From assembly GCA_902795195.1 (NCBI GenBank), contig CADBKF010000002.1:25214-89213 (forward strand): DNA of 64,000 bases. Direction: 5' to 3'. Under the pieces are notes generated by a model. That model was not told where the DNA came from and searched no databases. It saw only the letters and a program-made list of their open reading frames with translations. Position numbers and translations under genes: made by a program. This stretch comes from Oscillospiraceae bacterium. GTDB lineage: Bacteria > Bacillota > Clostridia > Oscillospirales > Oscillospiraceae. Below, piece by piece: positions 10,302 to 19,051 of this stretch (the first letter of the stretch is position 1; every line of letters begins with the position of its first letter).

Positions 10302-10317
10302 ATGGAAAAGTCTTGCA
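10302..10317 (-). promoter_or_regulatory. Candidate AraC operator upstream of the GH3 gene
   Basis: The + strand reads ATGGAAAAGTCTTGCA, matching the site at 6632-6647. It lies 59 nt upstream of the GH3 start, just beyond possible -10 hexamers (TATGAT on the minus strand near 10267-10277). The shared motif suggests the AraC protein controls both rhamnoside operons. Confidence 0.45.
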
Positions 10318-10343
10318 AATTTTTCCAGCATATTTTATACTGA

Positions 10344-10482
10344 ATGATAGATATCGTCTACGGAACCGATCCCAAGCGGCAGGCACTGGATGTCTACCGC
10401 CCCAGGGCGGCGGAAGGGAAGCTCCCGGTGATCGTCAGCATCCATGGCGGCTGGGTCTACGGTGATAAGGAGCGCTATCAGT
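10344..10482 (+). pseudogene. Remnant of an alpha/beta hydrolase (esterase)
   Basis: The first 46 codons read MIDIVYGTDPKRQALDVYRP, then LPVIVSIHGGWVYGDKERYQ, which is the oxyanion-hole block of HGGG-type esterases with one glycine missing. After about 10482 the frame no longer matches an esterase, and no nucleophile elbow or catalytic His follows in any frame. Both the usual N-terminal residues and the whole C-terminal two thirds are absent, so this is a decayed fragment rather than a small gene. Confidence 0.65.
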
Positions 10483-10587
10483 TGCGATATCCGCACGCAG
10501 GCCGCTGCGCGCTGCAACGAGGACGAGTGCAGCTTCTTCCGCAGCCGGCTGTAAAGCGGCCATTTCCGAGAGAGGAGCGGAAGCGTT

Positions 10588-11172
10588 ATGAAATCTACAG
10601 TCTGGATCATTGTGATCCTATGCATCCTGACCGCGCTGCTGATCGGCTGCACGGCGCAGAAGAAACCGGAGGAGACTATGAATACAGATACCCAAGAAGA
10701 GACCGTTACCAAAACGCCGGAGATGACCGAGAACGCAGCCCCGGAGACCACAACCGGGGCGCCTTCGACAGAAGCGGATCCGGAGGAATTTGCCGCCATC
10801 CAGCCAGTGCCGACGCTGGCGATCGAGGCAGGAGACCGCATCTTCTATGCAGATCTCGAGGACAATTCCTCGGCAGAAGCGTTCATCGAGCAGCTGAGCC
10901 GGGAACCCGTCACGCTGGAGCTGCACGATTACGGCAGCTTTGAGAAGGTCGGGCCGCTGCCCTGGGCGCTGCCGCGAAACGACGAAACGATCACCACAGA
11001 GCCGGGCGATGTGATCCTCTACCAGGGTGATCAGATCACGATCTACTACGATGAGAACACCTGGAGATTCACGCGGCTGGCAAAGATCGGCAGCGTGACC
11101 CGGGATGAGCTGCTCGAAGCCCTCGGCCCCGGCGACGTAACGGTCCGGATGTGGATCGAGTGGAGCGAATAG
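10588..11172 (+). CDS. Lipoprotein with cyclophilin-like domain
   Basis: A 194-residue secreted lipoprotein. The signal peptide ends in a lipobox (ALLIGC, Cys at about 17), then a Thr/Glu/Pro-rich linker to about residue 80. The folded part (about 85-194) has FYADLEDNSSAEAFIEQL, PVTLELHDYGSFEKVGPLPW, EPGDVILYQGDQITIYYDE and TRLAKIG, which matches the cyclophilin-like domain of small Firmicute proteins (PF18050 type). The molecular role of that domain is not established. GAGGAG lies about 10 nt upstream of the start. Confidence 0.82.
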   Translation: MKSTVWIIVILCILTALLIGCTAQKKPEETMNTDTQEETVTKTPEMTENAAPETTTGAPSTEADPEEFAAIQPVPTLAIEAGDRIFYADLEDNSSAEAFIEQLSREPVTLELHDYGSFEKVGPLPWALPRNDETITTEPGDVILYQGDQITIYYDENTWRFTRLAKIGSVTRDELLEALGPGDVTVRMWIEWSE

Positions 11173-11190
11173 ATGGTTATTTCAGAAAGC

Positions 11191-11224
11191 AAAAGCCCCG
11201 CAGGATGATCCTGCGGGGCTTTTG
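11191..11224. terminator. Bidirectional terminator
   Basis: A 10-bp GC-rich stem (GCCCCGCAGG paired with CCTGCGGGGC, loop ATGAT) flanked by AAAA on the left and TTTTG on the right. It separates the convergent lipoprotein and SLH-endonuclease genes and can end both transcripts. Confidence 0.88.
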
Positions 11225-11232
11225 TTGTATGA

Positions 11233-14088
11233 TTACCTGGAGCTTTCAGCAAGCGCTCTGTAGAGGAAGGTCACGATCTGGCCTCTCGTGCAGGTGTCGG
11301 CGGGAGCAAAGGTGGTGGGGGTCTTGCCGTTGGTGACCTCATTCTCCACGGCCCACAGGACGGCCTTGTAATAGTAGGCGGAGTCGCTCACATCCGTGAA
11401 GGGATTGCTCGCCGCGGGCTCCGGCTTGCCCTGCGCGCGCCACAGGAAGGTCACGACCTGGCCTCTGGTGCAGGGGGCGTTCGGGCTGAACTTGTCCTTG
11501 GCCGTGCCGGAGGTGATCTCGTTCTCCACGGCCCACAGGACCGCGTCGGTGTAATACTTGCCGGCCGGTACATCCGTGAAGGGGTTTTCCGTCGAGGTGG
11601 GGGCGGGGCTGCCCTTGGCGCGCCACAGGAAGGCTACGACCTGCGCGCGGGTGCACTTGTCGTTCGGGCTGAAATGGGTGTCGTCGGTGCCCTTGGTGAT
11701 CTGCGGGTCGGAATTCACCGCCCACAGGACGGCGTTGTAGTAGTAGGCACCCTCGGGCACGTCCACAAAGGGATTCTCCGGCACAGGCGGCTCGAGCTTG
11801 TCAATGGGCTCGGTCCAGGTCTGGGTCCCGAAGGCCGGATTCTCGAAGGCGGCTGTATAGGTCCGTTCGCCCTCGGCCTCCATCGTGGGCTCGAGCGTCA
11901 CTTCGCTGGTCGTGGCGACCGTTTCGGTCTCGACGTGGCTTGCGTCGCGCTTGCAGATCCGGGTGGCGGTGCAGCGGCTGCTGTCCTCAGCCCATTCATA
12001 GGTCGTCTCATCCCAGTCATGGCCCAGCGCGTCCACATAGTCTGCCACGTAGCTCTCGCCGCACAGGCAGGTATAGGTGGTGTAGCCCTGTTCGGTGCAG
12101 GTGGGCGGCGTGACGACGGCCTGGTAGTTGTGCACATGCGGCGTCTCGTCGGTCAGCGTTGTGTAGCAGCGGGTGCCGCTGACCGAGCCGTAGAGGGAAA
12201 CCGGCACCTGGCTGGAGGTGTAGGTCGTGAAGCGCGGGGCGCTCGAGTTGTACTGGATGCTGCCCTGGCTGCCAGTGCTGGGCGAAATCGTCGCCTTGCC
12301 GCCGTCGATCGTCACGGACCAGAGATAGGCGCTGTCGCTCTCGGTGACCTCGGTTTTCTGCGTGTCGAAGGTGATCTTCTTTGCACCGTCTGCCCGCAGG
12401 GCGGCGCCGTTGGTGTCGTAGATCGCAAAGTAATTGCCGACGGTGCGGAAGGAGAAGACGTTGATCTCGGTTGCATTGGTGACGGTCGTGCCGGTGAAGG
12501 TGACGGCGTTGAAGCCAAGATAGGTGTTGCCGGACACGTCATTGTTCATCATGACGTTCTGGGTCGGCGCGGCGACCACATACTCGCCGTCGCCTACGGT
12601 CTGCGTCAGTGTGTATTCGCCGGTTGCACCGCCCTCGCCCTCGGTCATGTAGGTGTAGAGCGCGTAGAGCACGGCGCTCTCCTGCGAGAAGGTGTATTCG
12701 CTGCCGGCGTTCAGGTATGCGGGCTTCTGCGTCTGGTCCTTGACCGGTTCGCTGACCCAGCCCACGAAGCTGTAGCTGTGCGCGCTGTCGCTGGGCGTGC
12801 CGGTGGGGGAGGGCAGACGGACGGTGTCGCTGAGATAGCCCTCGATCGGCTCGCACTGGACACCATCGGGGACCGAAAAGCGCAGGACCGCCCTGGACCG
12901 GAGCGCAAAGTGGATCGTCAGCGTGCAGTCAGCCTTGACCTTGGACAGGCGGAAGCTGTTGCCGTTCTGGCTGACCACTGCGGCGTCCGCGGGGTCGAGC
13001 GTGTAGCCGGCGGCATAGTAGCCCTCGGCGGGCACGGCGGTGTAGTATTTGCCGCTGCCGGTGACGGTGCCGTGGCTCTCATCGTCGGAGACGGCGGTGA
13101 TGTTATAGGTCTCGGTCTGCATATTCTGCGCGTTGCCGGAGGGGGTGTCCATCTCCGGGACCTCGCGGCCGAAGAGCAGCCAGGCAAATTCGGGGTAATC
13201 GATGAAGACGTTGCGGTTGCCCTGGACGTTCTGCACGCAGTCGTTGCGGCTCATCTCCCAGGTGTCGACCGGGTCGAGCTCGCACCAGGAAAGCAGCGTA
13301 TCCAGGCTCTCAATGACCTTGTTGCCCTGGTTGGCGTTGTTGCCGGAGCCGGAGGCCGCGGTCTTGACGCAGAGGTTCGTGTTTTCGCCGGAGGTGGTGG
13401 CATAAGCGGTGTAGACGTAGAGCAGGATGCGCGCCACGTCGCCCTTGACGTTGTCCTGGACCTCCACGATGCCGAAGTGATCGCCGGCGGTGTAGCTGCT
13501 GTCAAGCCACAAAACGTCACGGCCGTTGTACGTATAGGTCTGATAATTGTCCAGCACGCCGCGCACATTGCCCATGGTGTAGTGGCTGCGGGTGGAGTTG
13601 ACCGCGGAATTGGTGGGGCGCAGATGGTGCAGGTCGGAGCCGGCGCCGGACTGGTAGAAGTTGCCCTGGCTCTTGGGCCAGACGTGCTCGCGGTTGTATT
13701 TTGGGTCTACAACACTGGAATCGAAATCCGAATAGAACAGGATCGCGTCGGACTTGCCCTGGGCAGAGTCGGTGGTTTTCCAGTAGCTGGTGAGATCACC
13801 GTAACTGACGGTGTTGGTGAGGGTGTTTCGCATCAGGTCGTGCAGGGCGTTGAACAGAGGGCTGCCCACAGCCTCGGCGGAGCTGTCGGTCTCATAGGCC
13901 TCAAGCTCGGAGAGTGCTTCCCAGGTGTTGGAGCCGGTGTAGTAGGCCTCTGCCTGGCTGCTCAGCGCGGTGCAAAGCTCGTGGCGGATGCCGGTGTTCT
14001 GCGTGCTTCCGGCGGCGTACACAGTCAGCCCGCCCAGCGTCGAAAGCAGCAGAACCAGCACAAGAAGGACGGAAATACAACGCTTCAT
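11233..14088 (-). CDS. Cell-surface endonuclease I with SLH anchor
   Basis: A 951-residue secreted protein. Signal peptide at residues 1-26. The endonuclease I (EndA/NucM-like) domain spans roughly 70-300, with the metal-dependent core REHVWPKSQ, GSDLHHLRPTNSAVNSTRSH at about 133-170. A middle region has Ig-like or bacterial-repeat modules (two to three domains, with HVHNYQAVVTPPTCTEQGY). Three SLH motifs close the protein (NPFVDVPEGAYYYNAVLWAV and two repeats), giving non-covalent attachment to the wall polymer. It should degrade extracellular DNA or RNA at the surface. Followed by a strong bidirectional terminator. Confidence 0.92.
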   Translation of the reverse strand: MKRCISVLLVLVLLLSTLGGLTVYAAGSTQNTGIRHELCTALSSQAEAYYTGSNTWEALSELEAYETDSSAEAVGSPLFNALHDLMRNTLTNTVSYGDLTSYWKTTDSAQGKSDAILFYSDFDSSVVDPKYNREHVWPKSQGNFYQSGAGSDLHHLRPTNSAVNSTRSHYTMGNVRGVLDNYQTYTYNGRDVLWLDSSYTAGDHFGIVEVQDNVKGDVARILLYVYTAYATTSGENTNLCVKTAASGSGNNANQGNKVIESLDTLLSWCELDPVDTWEMSRNDCVQNVQGNRNVFIDYPEFAWLLFGREVPEMDTPSGNAQNMQTETYNITAVSDDESHGTVTGSGKYYTAVPAEGYYAAGYTLDPADAAVVSQNGNSFRLSKVKADCTLTIHFALRSRAVLRFSVPDGVQCEPIEGYLSDTVRLPSPTGTPSDSAHSYSFVGWVSEPVKDQTQKPAYLNAGSEYTFSQESAVLYALYTYMTEGEGGATGEYTLTQTVGDGEYVVAAPTQNVMMNNDVSGNTYLGFNAVTFTGTTVTNATEINVFSFRTVGNYFAIYDTNGAALRADGAKKITFDTQKTEVTESDSAYLWSVTIDGGKATISPSTGSQGSIQYNSSAPRFTTYTSSQVPVSLYGSVSGTRCYTTLTDETPHVHNYQAVVTPPTCTEQGYTTYTCLCGESYVADYVDALGHDWDETTYEWAEDSSRCTATRICKRDASHVETETVATTSEVTLEPTMEAEGERTYTAAFENPAFGTQTWTEPIDKLEPPVPENPFVDVPEGAYYYNAVLWAVNSDPQITKGTDDTHFSPNDKCTRAQVVAFLWRAKGSPAPTSTENPFTDVPAGKYYTDAVLWAVENEITSGTAKDKFSPNAPCTRGQVVTFLWRAQGKPEPAASNPFTDVSDSAYYYKAVLWAVENEVTNGKTPTTFAPADTCTRGQIVTFLYRALAESSR

Positions 14089-14123
14089 GAAAAAACCTCC
14101 CTTGATATAATCTTCACATTTTC

Positions 14124-14151
14124 ATTATAATACATGCAGGGAAAAATGCAA
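14124..14151 (-). promoter_or_regulatory. Sigma-A promoter of the SLH-endonuclease gene
   Basis: Minus strand TTGCAT (14146-14151), 16-nt spacer, TATAAT (14124-14129), about 36 nt upstream of the start codon, which is preceded by GGGAGG. Confidence 0.75.
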
Positions 14152-14441
14152 GAGGCAGCGAAAAAAATGCTGCCGAAATCAAAATTCCGAAAAAATTTTC
14201 TGCGGCAGCCAGAGAGAAAAAATCTTTGTGAAGAAAAAATGAAGCCGATTTGGTGAAATTCAACAAAACCGCAATATCTGGCGGGTTAACAAAAACGAAC
14301 CGCACAAGATGTCGTGGTCAAAAAAATAAATGTTACAAAATGTAATATTTTTCAAATTTGGATTTTCGCCGTTTTTTCGACAAAAAGTGCATGTTTTTAT
14401 GTTAAAATTATGTGAAAATCAAACTTTTTTCAAAAAAGGGC

Positions 14442-14470
14442 TTGAAAAATTTTTACTGGTGTGCTAAAAT
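14442..14470 (+). promoter_or_regulatory. Sigma-A promoter of the SLH protein gene
   Basis: TTGAAA (14442-14447), 17-nt spacer, TAAAAT (14465-14470) with an extended -10 TGc. The start codon follows at 14517 after AAGGAGG (14504-14510). Confidence 0.85.
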
Positions 14471-14516
14471 GATTACGAAATGATACAATTTTGATTTTAC
14501 GACAAGGAGGTTTCCG

Positions 14517-15896
14517 ATGAAACGTAGATGGATTGCGGCCAGCCTGGCGCTGCTCATGGTCTTTGTACTTGGCAGTTCGGCGTTCGCGGCCAGCTATGAC
14601 GGTAGTGTCAACGTAGAAAATATTATCGAAGGCGGCAAGAAGATGTACGCCAATTTCGAGGGCGGGTACGACAACGTGGTGCCGAGCGATTCCGGCGCGG
14701 TCGGCCTCGGCATTCTCGGCTGGCGTGCCTGCAAGGCGCTTGAGCTTCTGCAGATCGCCTGCAAGAAGGCGCCCTCTTACGCACAGAGCGTGCTGGGAAA
14801 CAGCTTCTATTCGGAGATCATGAACACCTCGTGCCTGTATCCGGCCTGGTCCTCCAGAACGCTCAACAGCACTGAGGCCGCAGCATGCAAGATCCTGATC
14901 AGCTCTTCCTACGGCGTTGCCGCACAGAACGAGCTTGCCAGAACCGACATCACCCGGCAGATCGGGGAGGCGTGGAACCAGGGCATCCGCAGCGACGCGG
15001 CGATTCTCTATTACTGCTCCGTGTCCAACCATTACGGTCCCGGCGGCGCGCAGACCTTCATGACATATGTGCGCCAGGCGCTCGGCATCTCTTCCAGCAG
15101 CACCATCACCTCGCTTGAGCAGCTCCACAGCGGCGTTGTCAGCGCGGCGAGCCTGCCCGGCAACAACGTGGCAAGCACCCTGAGCTATCGCACCAAGATC
15201 TATAATTACATCAAATACACCCTCGGCTGGAACACCACCGGCGGCGGCTCCACACCGGTCTCGCCCCTGCAGCCGCCCAGCGGCGGCGGTGGTTCCCCAG
15301 TCGGCGGCGTGCAGATCGGCAGCTACTATTACACCGACGTCTCGCCCACATCCTGGGCGCTCAGCGGCATCCGCTATGTGGTCGAAAACGGCCTGTTCCA
15401 GGGCACATCCAACTCGACCTTCAGCCCGAGCATGAGCATGAACCGCGCGATGGCGGTCACGGTTCTCTACCGGATGAGATACCCGAACGGCGCAGTTCTG
15501 CTGGGTTCTCCTAAATCCTTCAATGACGTTCCGGTCAACAGCTATTATTCCGATGCAGTTCGCTGGGCGAATCAGGCCGGCATTGTCAACGGCATGACCC
15601 CAACGACCTTCGAGCCCGATCGGCCGCTGACCCGTGAGCAGCTTGCGACCCTGCTCTACCGCTACGCCGAATACACCGGCAAGCTCGGTACGGTGGATCA
15701 AAGTGCCTGGTGTCTGCGGACGTTCCCGGATTGCAGTGAAACGCACAATTATGCCAAGGTCGCTATGGGATGGGCCGTGGACAATGGCCTGATCAAGGGC
15801 GTCGGCGTCAATGGCTCGACGATCCTCGACCCGCAGGGCTATGCAACCCGTGCACAGGTGGCTGTGATTATCATGCGCTTTCTGCAGATGAATTGA
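14517..15896 (+). CDS. SLH-domain surface protein
   Basis: A 459-residue secreted protein. Signal peptide cleaved near AFAA (residue 24). The N-terminal domain (about 25-230), with SGAVGLGILGWRACKALELL, recalls domains in phage-lysin-like proteins that start with a G-x-L-x-W-x-x-x-x-A motif, but I cannot assign a function. A Gly/Pro/Ser-rich linker (about 240-262) leads to three SLH motifs: YYTDVSPTSWALSGIRYVVE, SFNDVPVNSYYSDAVRWANQ and a third ending near the C-terminus. Strong promoter and ribosome site suggest high expression, so it may be a main surface-layer component. Confidence 0.88.
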   Translation: MKRRWIAASLALLMVFVLGSSAFAASYDGSVNVENIIEGGKKMYANFEGGYDNVVPSDSGAVGLGILGWRACKALELLQIACKKAPSYAQSVLGNSFYSEIMNTSCLYPAWSSRTLNSTEAAACKILISSSYGVAAQNELARTDITRQIGEAWNQGIRSDAAILYYCSVSNHYGPGGAQTFMTYVRQALGISSSSTITSLEQLHSGVVSAASLPGNNVASTLSYRTKIYNYIKYTLGWNTTGGGSTPVSPLQPPSGGGGSPVGGVQIGSYYYTDVSPTSWALSGIRYVVENGLFQGTSNSTFSPSMSMNRAMAVTVLYRMRYPNGAVLLGSPKSFNDVPVNSYYSDAVRWANQAGIVNGMTPTTFEPDRPLTREQLATLLYRYAEYTGKLGTVDQSAWCLRTFPDCSETHNYAKVAMGWAVDNGLIKGVGVNGSTILDPQGYATRAQVAVIIMRFLQMN

Positions 15897-15917
15897 CGAA
15901 AAACGACAAGAAAAGTT

Positions 15918-15951
15918 CCGCGCAGCTTCGGCTGCGCGGGCTTTTTCTTTT
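15918..15951 (+). terminator. Rho-independent terminator of the SLH protein gene
   Basis: A 9-bp stem CCGCGCAGC / GCTGCGCGG with a TTCG tetraloop, followed by GCTTTTTCTTTT. Confidence 0.92.
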
Positions 15952-15977
15952 GCAGGCCGAATTTGTGAAGGATGGTG

Positions 15978-16006
15978 TTGCAAATTGCGGCGACATATTA
16001 TATAAT
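15978..16006 (+). promoter_or_regulatory. Sigma-A promoter of the MBOAT-DHHW operon
   Basis: TTGCAA (15978-15983), 17-nt spacer, TATAAT (16001-16006), 36 nt upstream of the MBOAT start. Confidence 0.82.
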
Positions 16007-16041
16007 ATCCATAATTCGGCATTTCGAGAGGGGGAATTTTC

Positions 16042-17463
16042 TTGGTTTTCTCCAGCCTGCTGTTTGTTTTTCTGTTCTTTATTGCGAATATTCTGACCCA
16101 GGCGCTGGTCAGCGACATGCGGAAAAAGAACATTGTGATGCTCTGTTTTTCCCTGTTTTTCTATGCCTGGGCCGGTGTGCGCTATGTGTTCTTGCTGCTG
16201 GGCATGACCGCGATCTGCTGGCTGGCCGGCCGGCTGATCGCTCACACGAACCGGAAGCAGGAAAAGAAGCTCTGGCTCACGGTCTGCATCGTTCTGGTGC
16301 TGCTGATTCTGGGCTTCTTTAAGTACACCGGCTTCTTCCTGCGCAATCTGCAGGGGCTGACGGGCTTCCCCAAGGTCATTCCGGAGATCGCGCTGCCCAT
16401 CGGCATCAGCTTCTATACCTTCCAGCTTTTGAGCTATGTGGTGGACGTCTACCGCGGCGACGCCGAGGTGCAGGAGACCTACTGGCTGCTGCTGCTCTAC
16501 GCCAGCCTGTTTCACCAGTGCATCGCGGGTCCGATCGTCCGCTATCGCGACGTCAACCACGACATCCTCCACCGCAAAACGACCCTGCCGGAGATCAGCC
16601 GCGGCGTGACGCGCTTCGCCGTGGGCCTTGCAAAGAAGGCGATCCTGGCCAATGGCTGCGCGGCCGTGGCAGATTCGCTCCTGGCATCCGAGACCCTGGC
16701 CTCCACGTCGGTGCTCGGCATGTGGCTGGGCATGATCGCCTACATGCTGCAGATCTATCTGGACTTTTCGGCCTATTCCGACATGGCGATTGGCATGGGC
16801 CTCATGTGCGGCTTCCACTACAAGGAGAACTTCAACTACCCGTATGTGGCCGATTCCATCACAGACTTCTGGCGGCGCTGGCACATCTCTCTGAGCTCCT
16901 TCTTCCGCGACTACGTCTACATCCCCCTGGGCGGCAACCGCTGCTCCAAGCGCCGGCACATCTTCAACATGTTCGTCGTCTGGGCGCTGACCGGCATGTG
17001 GCACGGCGCGAGCTGGAACTATATTTTCTGGGGCCTGTATTTCTTTGTGTTCCTGGTCGCGGAGAAATACCTGCTCGACGTTGACCGGATCGCAAAGCCC
17101 GTGCGGCATTTGCTGGTGCTGCTGGTGGTGCTCTTCGGCTGGGTGCTCTTCCGCTTTGAGGATCTCTCCCAGCTGGGCACGGCCCTGGGCGGCATGTTCG
17201 GCTTCAACCGCAACGCGTTCACGAACCTGGAAACCGGCCTGATGTTCAAAAACAACGTGTTCTTCCTGATCTTTGCCTGCATTGCGGTGACGCCGGTCGG
17301 CAAGAACCTCACGAATCTTCTGAAAAACCTCACCAAGGGGAATGTATGGGGCCTGCGGCTCTACGGCGTGTGGGACGTGGCCTGCCCGCTGATTCTGGTG
17401 TTCCTGTCTGCCATGGCGCTGGCCGGCAACAGCTACAATCCCTTCCTCTACTTCCAATTCTAA
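16042..17463 (+). CDS. MBOAT family O-acyltransferase (AlgI-like)
   Basis: A 473-residue protein with about ten membrane segments. Motifs of the AlgI/DltB-type MBOAT family are clear: VGISFYTFQLLSYVVDVYRG-like near 120-145, DFSAYSDMAIGMGLMCGF, and FWRRWHISLSSFFRDYVYIPLGG. The catalytic His lies in GMWHGASWNYIFWG. It transfers acetyl or acyl groups across the membrane to an exported polymer. The start is TTG 16042, supported by GAGAGGGGGA upstream and by the family's usual MVFSS beginning. Followed 12 nt later by its DHHW partner. Confidence 0.95.
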   Translation: MVFSSLLFVFLFFIANILTQALVSDMRKKNIVMLCFSLFFYAWAGVRYVFLLLGMTAICWLAGRLIAHTNRKQEKKLWLTVCIVLVLLILGFFKYTGFFLRNLQGLTGFPKVIPEIALPIGISFYTFQLLSYVVDVYRGDAEVQETYWLLLLYASLFHQCIAGPIVRYRDVNHDILHRKTTLPEISRGVTRFAVGLAKKAILANGCAAVADSLLASETLASTSVLGMWLGMIAYMLQIYLDFSAYSDMAIGMGLMCGFHYKENFNYPYVADSITDFWRRWHISLSSFFRDYVYIPLGGNRCSKRRHIFNMFVVWALTGMWHGASWNYIFWGLYFFVFLVAEKYLLDVDRIAKPVRHLLVLLVVLFGWVLFRFEDLSQLGTALGGMFGFNRNAFTNLETGLMFKNNVFFLIFACIAVTPVGKNLTNLLKNLTKGNVWGLRLYGVWDVACPLILVFLSAMALAGNSYNPFLYFQF

Positions 17464-17475
17464 GGGGGCGAGACG

Positions 17476-18930
17476 ATGCAAACTTCCAAAAAACGAGAAT
17501 TACAGCAGACGCGGCAGCGCATCGCCCTGCTCAAGATCCTGGGCTTTCTGGCGCTGCTGGTCGTCATGGGCTTTATCGGCCTTCTGTGGTTTGCCCGGCC
17601 CAAGACCTCTGTGATCGAAAAGCGCGATCTGACCGAGTTCCCGAAGTTCACGCTCCAGGGCGTGTGGGACGGCAGCTTCTGCTCCCAGGTGGACACCTGG
17701 TATGCCGACACCTATCCGCTGCGCGAGGGCCTGATCTCGATGGACACGAAGCTCGAGTCCCTCTACGGCGTGCGCGGCGAGCAGATCGTCGCCGGCGGCC
17801 AGGTGGCCGACGAGATCCCCGATGAGAGCGTCGATCTGGCGGAGCTTGCCCGAAGAGACGAGACCGAGGCGCCCACGGAAGCCGCCGGCGGAGTTGTTAC
17901 ACCGACCGGCGAAACCGAGCAGACAGCGACCGAATCCGATGCCGAGACCGAGGCGCCGACCCCGGCCGGCGGAGCGAACGACGTGACCACGCCTGCCGAG
18001 CAGGCCGGCACGATCTATATCACAGAGAACTGCGGCTACGGCGTCTATTATTTCAGCCAGAGCGGCAGCGCGCGCTACTGCATGGCGGTCAATTCCGTGG
18101 CTGAGGCCGTTCGCGGCCAGGCGCAGGTCTATTGCCTGATCGGGCCGATCTCCGCGGGCGTCATGCTCTCCGACGAGGTGCGCGACCAGACCGGCGGCAG
18201 CGACGAGGCCGAGGCAATGAACTGGATGTTCAGCCAGATGGACAGCTCAGTCAAAAAGGTCAACGTCTACAACATCCTCAAGCAGCACAACAACGAATAT
18301 ATCTACTTCCACACCGACCACCACTGGACCGCGCTGGGCGCCTACTACGCCTACTGCGAGTTCTGCAATCAGAAGGGGATCACGCCGCACAAGCTCTCTG
18401 AGTTCCAGACCATGGAATTCCCGGGCTTTTTGGGCACCTTCTATTCCTCGAGCAACCAGAGCCCGGCCCTGGCGGCCAACCCCGACACCGTGACGGCCTA
18501 CATCCCCAACGGCACCAACGACATGGAGATGTACGTCTCCAACGGCAATGGCACCTATACGCGCTATGACTGGCGCGTGGTCAACGACGTGTCGGACTAT
18601 GCCAAGAGCGAGCTCTATGCCGCCTTTGCCGGCGGCGACCAGCCCTACAACTACGCGCACAACGAGAAGATCAGCGACGGCAGCGCGGTGCTGATCGTCA
18701 AGGACTCCTACGGCAACGCGTTCATCCCGTTCCTGATCGACCACTATGAGCACATCTACTGGGTGGACTACCGCTCGTATGAGAGCTACTGCGCCTGGGC
18801 CGGCACCGGAAATTCGTCCCTGTCCGCGTTTGTGAGAGCCAACAACATCAACGACGTGATCCTCTGCAACAACATCAACTCCACCGGCAGCAGCTCGCTG
18901 CTTGACTACATGGAGCGGATCTTCAAGTAG
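17476..18930 (+). CDS. DHHW family protein (AlgJ/AlgX-like)
   Basis: A 484-residue single-pass protein with one membrane segment (about 20-42) and an extracellular domain. The family motif HTDHHWTALGAYYAYCEF is at about 275-292, and a Ser-containing block LIVKDSYGNAFIPFLIDHY is near 412-430; both belong to the SGNH-like acetylesterase/acetyltransferase fold that works with MBOAT proteins in polymer O-acetylation. A Thr/Glu/Ala-rich insert (about 115-175) is probably a flexible spacer. The TAG stop is the first element of a heptamer repeat array (TAGGGGTCAGG). Confidence 0.92.
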   Translation: MQTSKKRELQQTRQRIALLKILGFLALLVVMGFIGLLWFARPKTSVIEKRDLTEFPKFTLQGVWDGSFCSQVDTWYADTYPLREGLISMDTKLESLYGVRGEQIVAGGQVADEIPDESVDLAELARRDETEAPTEAAGGVVTPTGETEQTATESDAETEAPTPAGGANDVTTPAEQAGTIYITENCGYGVYYFSQSGSARYCMAVNSVAEAVRGQAQVYCLIGPISAGVMLSDEVRDQTGGSDEAEAMNWMFSQMDSSVKKVNVYNILKQHNNEYIYFHTDHHWTALGAYYAYCEFCNQKGITPHKLSEFQTMEFPGFLGTFYSSSNQSPALAANPDTVTAYIPNGTNDMEMYVSNGNGTYTRYDWRVVNDVSDYAKSELYAAFAGGDQPYNYAHNEKISDGSAVLIVKDSYGNAFIPFLIDHYEHIYWVDYRSYESYCAWAGTGNSSLSAFVRANNINDVILCNNINSTGSSSLLDYMERIFK

Positions 18931-18990
18931 GGGTCAGGATTCAGGGGTCAGGGGTCAGAAGTGAGGAGCGAGAAACGAGGAGTGAGGAGT
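18928..18990 (+). repeat. Heptamer array (GGGGTCA / GTGAGGA type) starting at the DHHW stop codon
   Basis: Starts with TAG, the DHHW stop codon, followed by GGGGTCAGGATTCAGGGGTC-type heptamers and then GTGAGGA-type units. It opens the 476-bp repeat-filled gap between the convergent DHHW and GH53 genes. Confidence 0.85.
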
Positions 18991-19051
18991 TGCCGGACAG
19001 CAGCCAGCAGAAAGCGCAAAGCGCAAAGTGCAAAGAGCAATGTGTCCGATA

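Larger units (their letters stand above)
14089..14516. other. AT-rich divergent intergenic region
   Basis: 428 bases without a gene, strongly AT-rich compared with its flanks. It holds the minus promoter of the endonuclease gene and the plus promoter of the SLH protein gene. A perfect inverted repeat TTACA-AAA-TGTAA at 14333-14345 could be a regulator site. No small ORF with a ribosome site was seen. Confidence 0.7.

Noticed and set aside
11674..14130. Plus-strand open frame (818 codons) opposite the SLH-endonuclease gene
   Set aside because: Antisense shadow; the minus strand has signal peptide, endonuclease core and SLH motifs with proper promoter and terminator.
15871..17481. Minus-strand open frame (536 codons) opposite the MBOAT gene
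   Set aside because: Antisense shadow that also runs through the SLH gene terminator; no motif.
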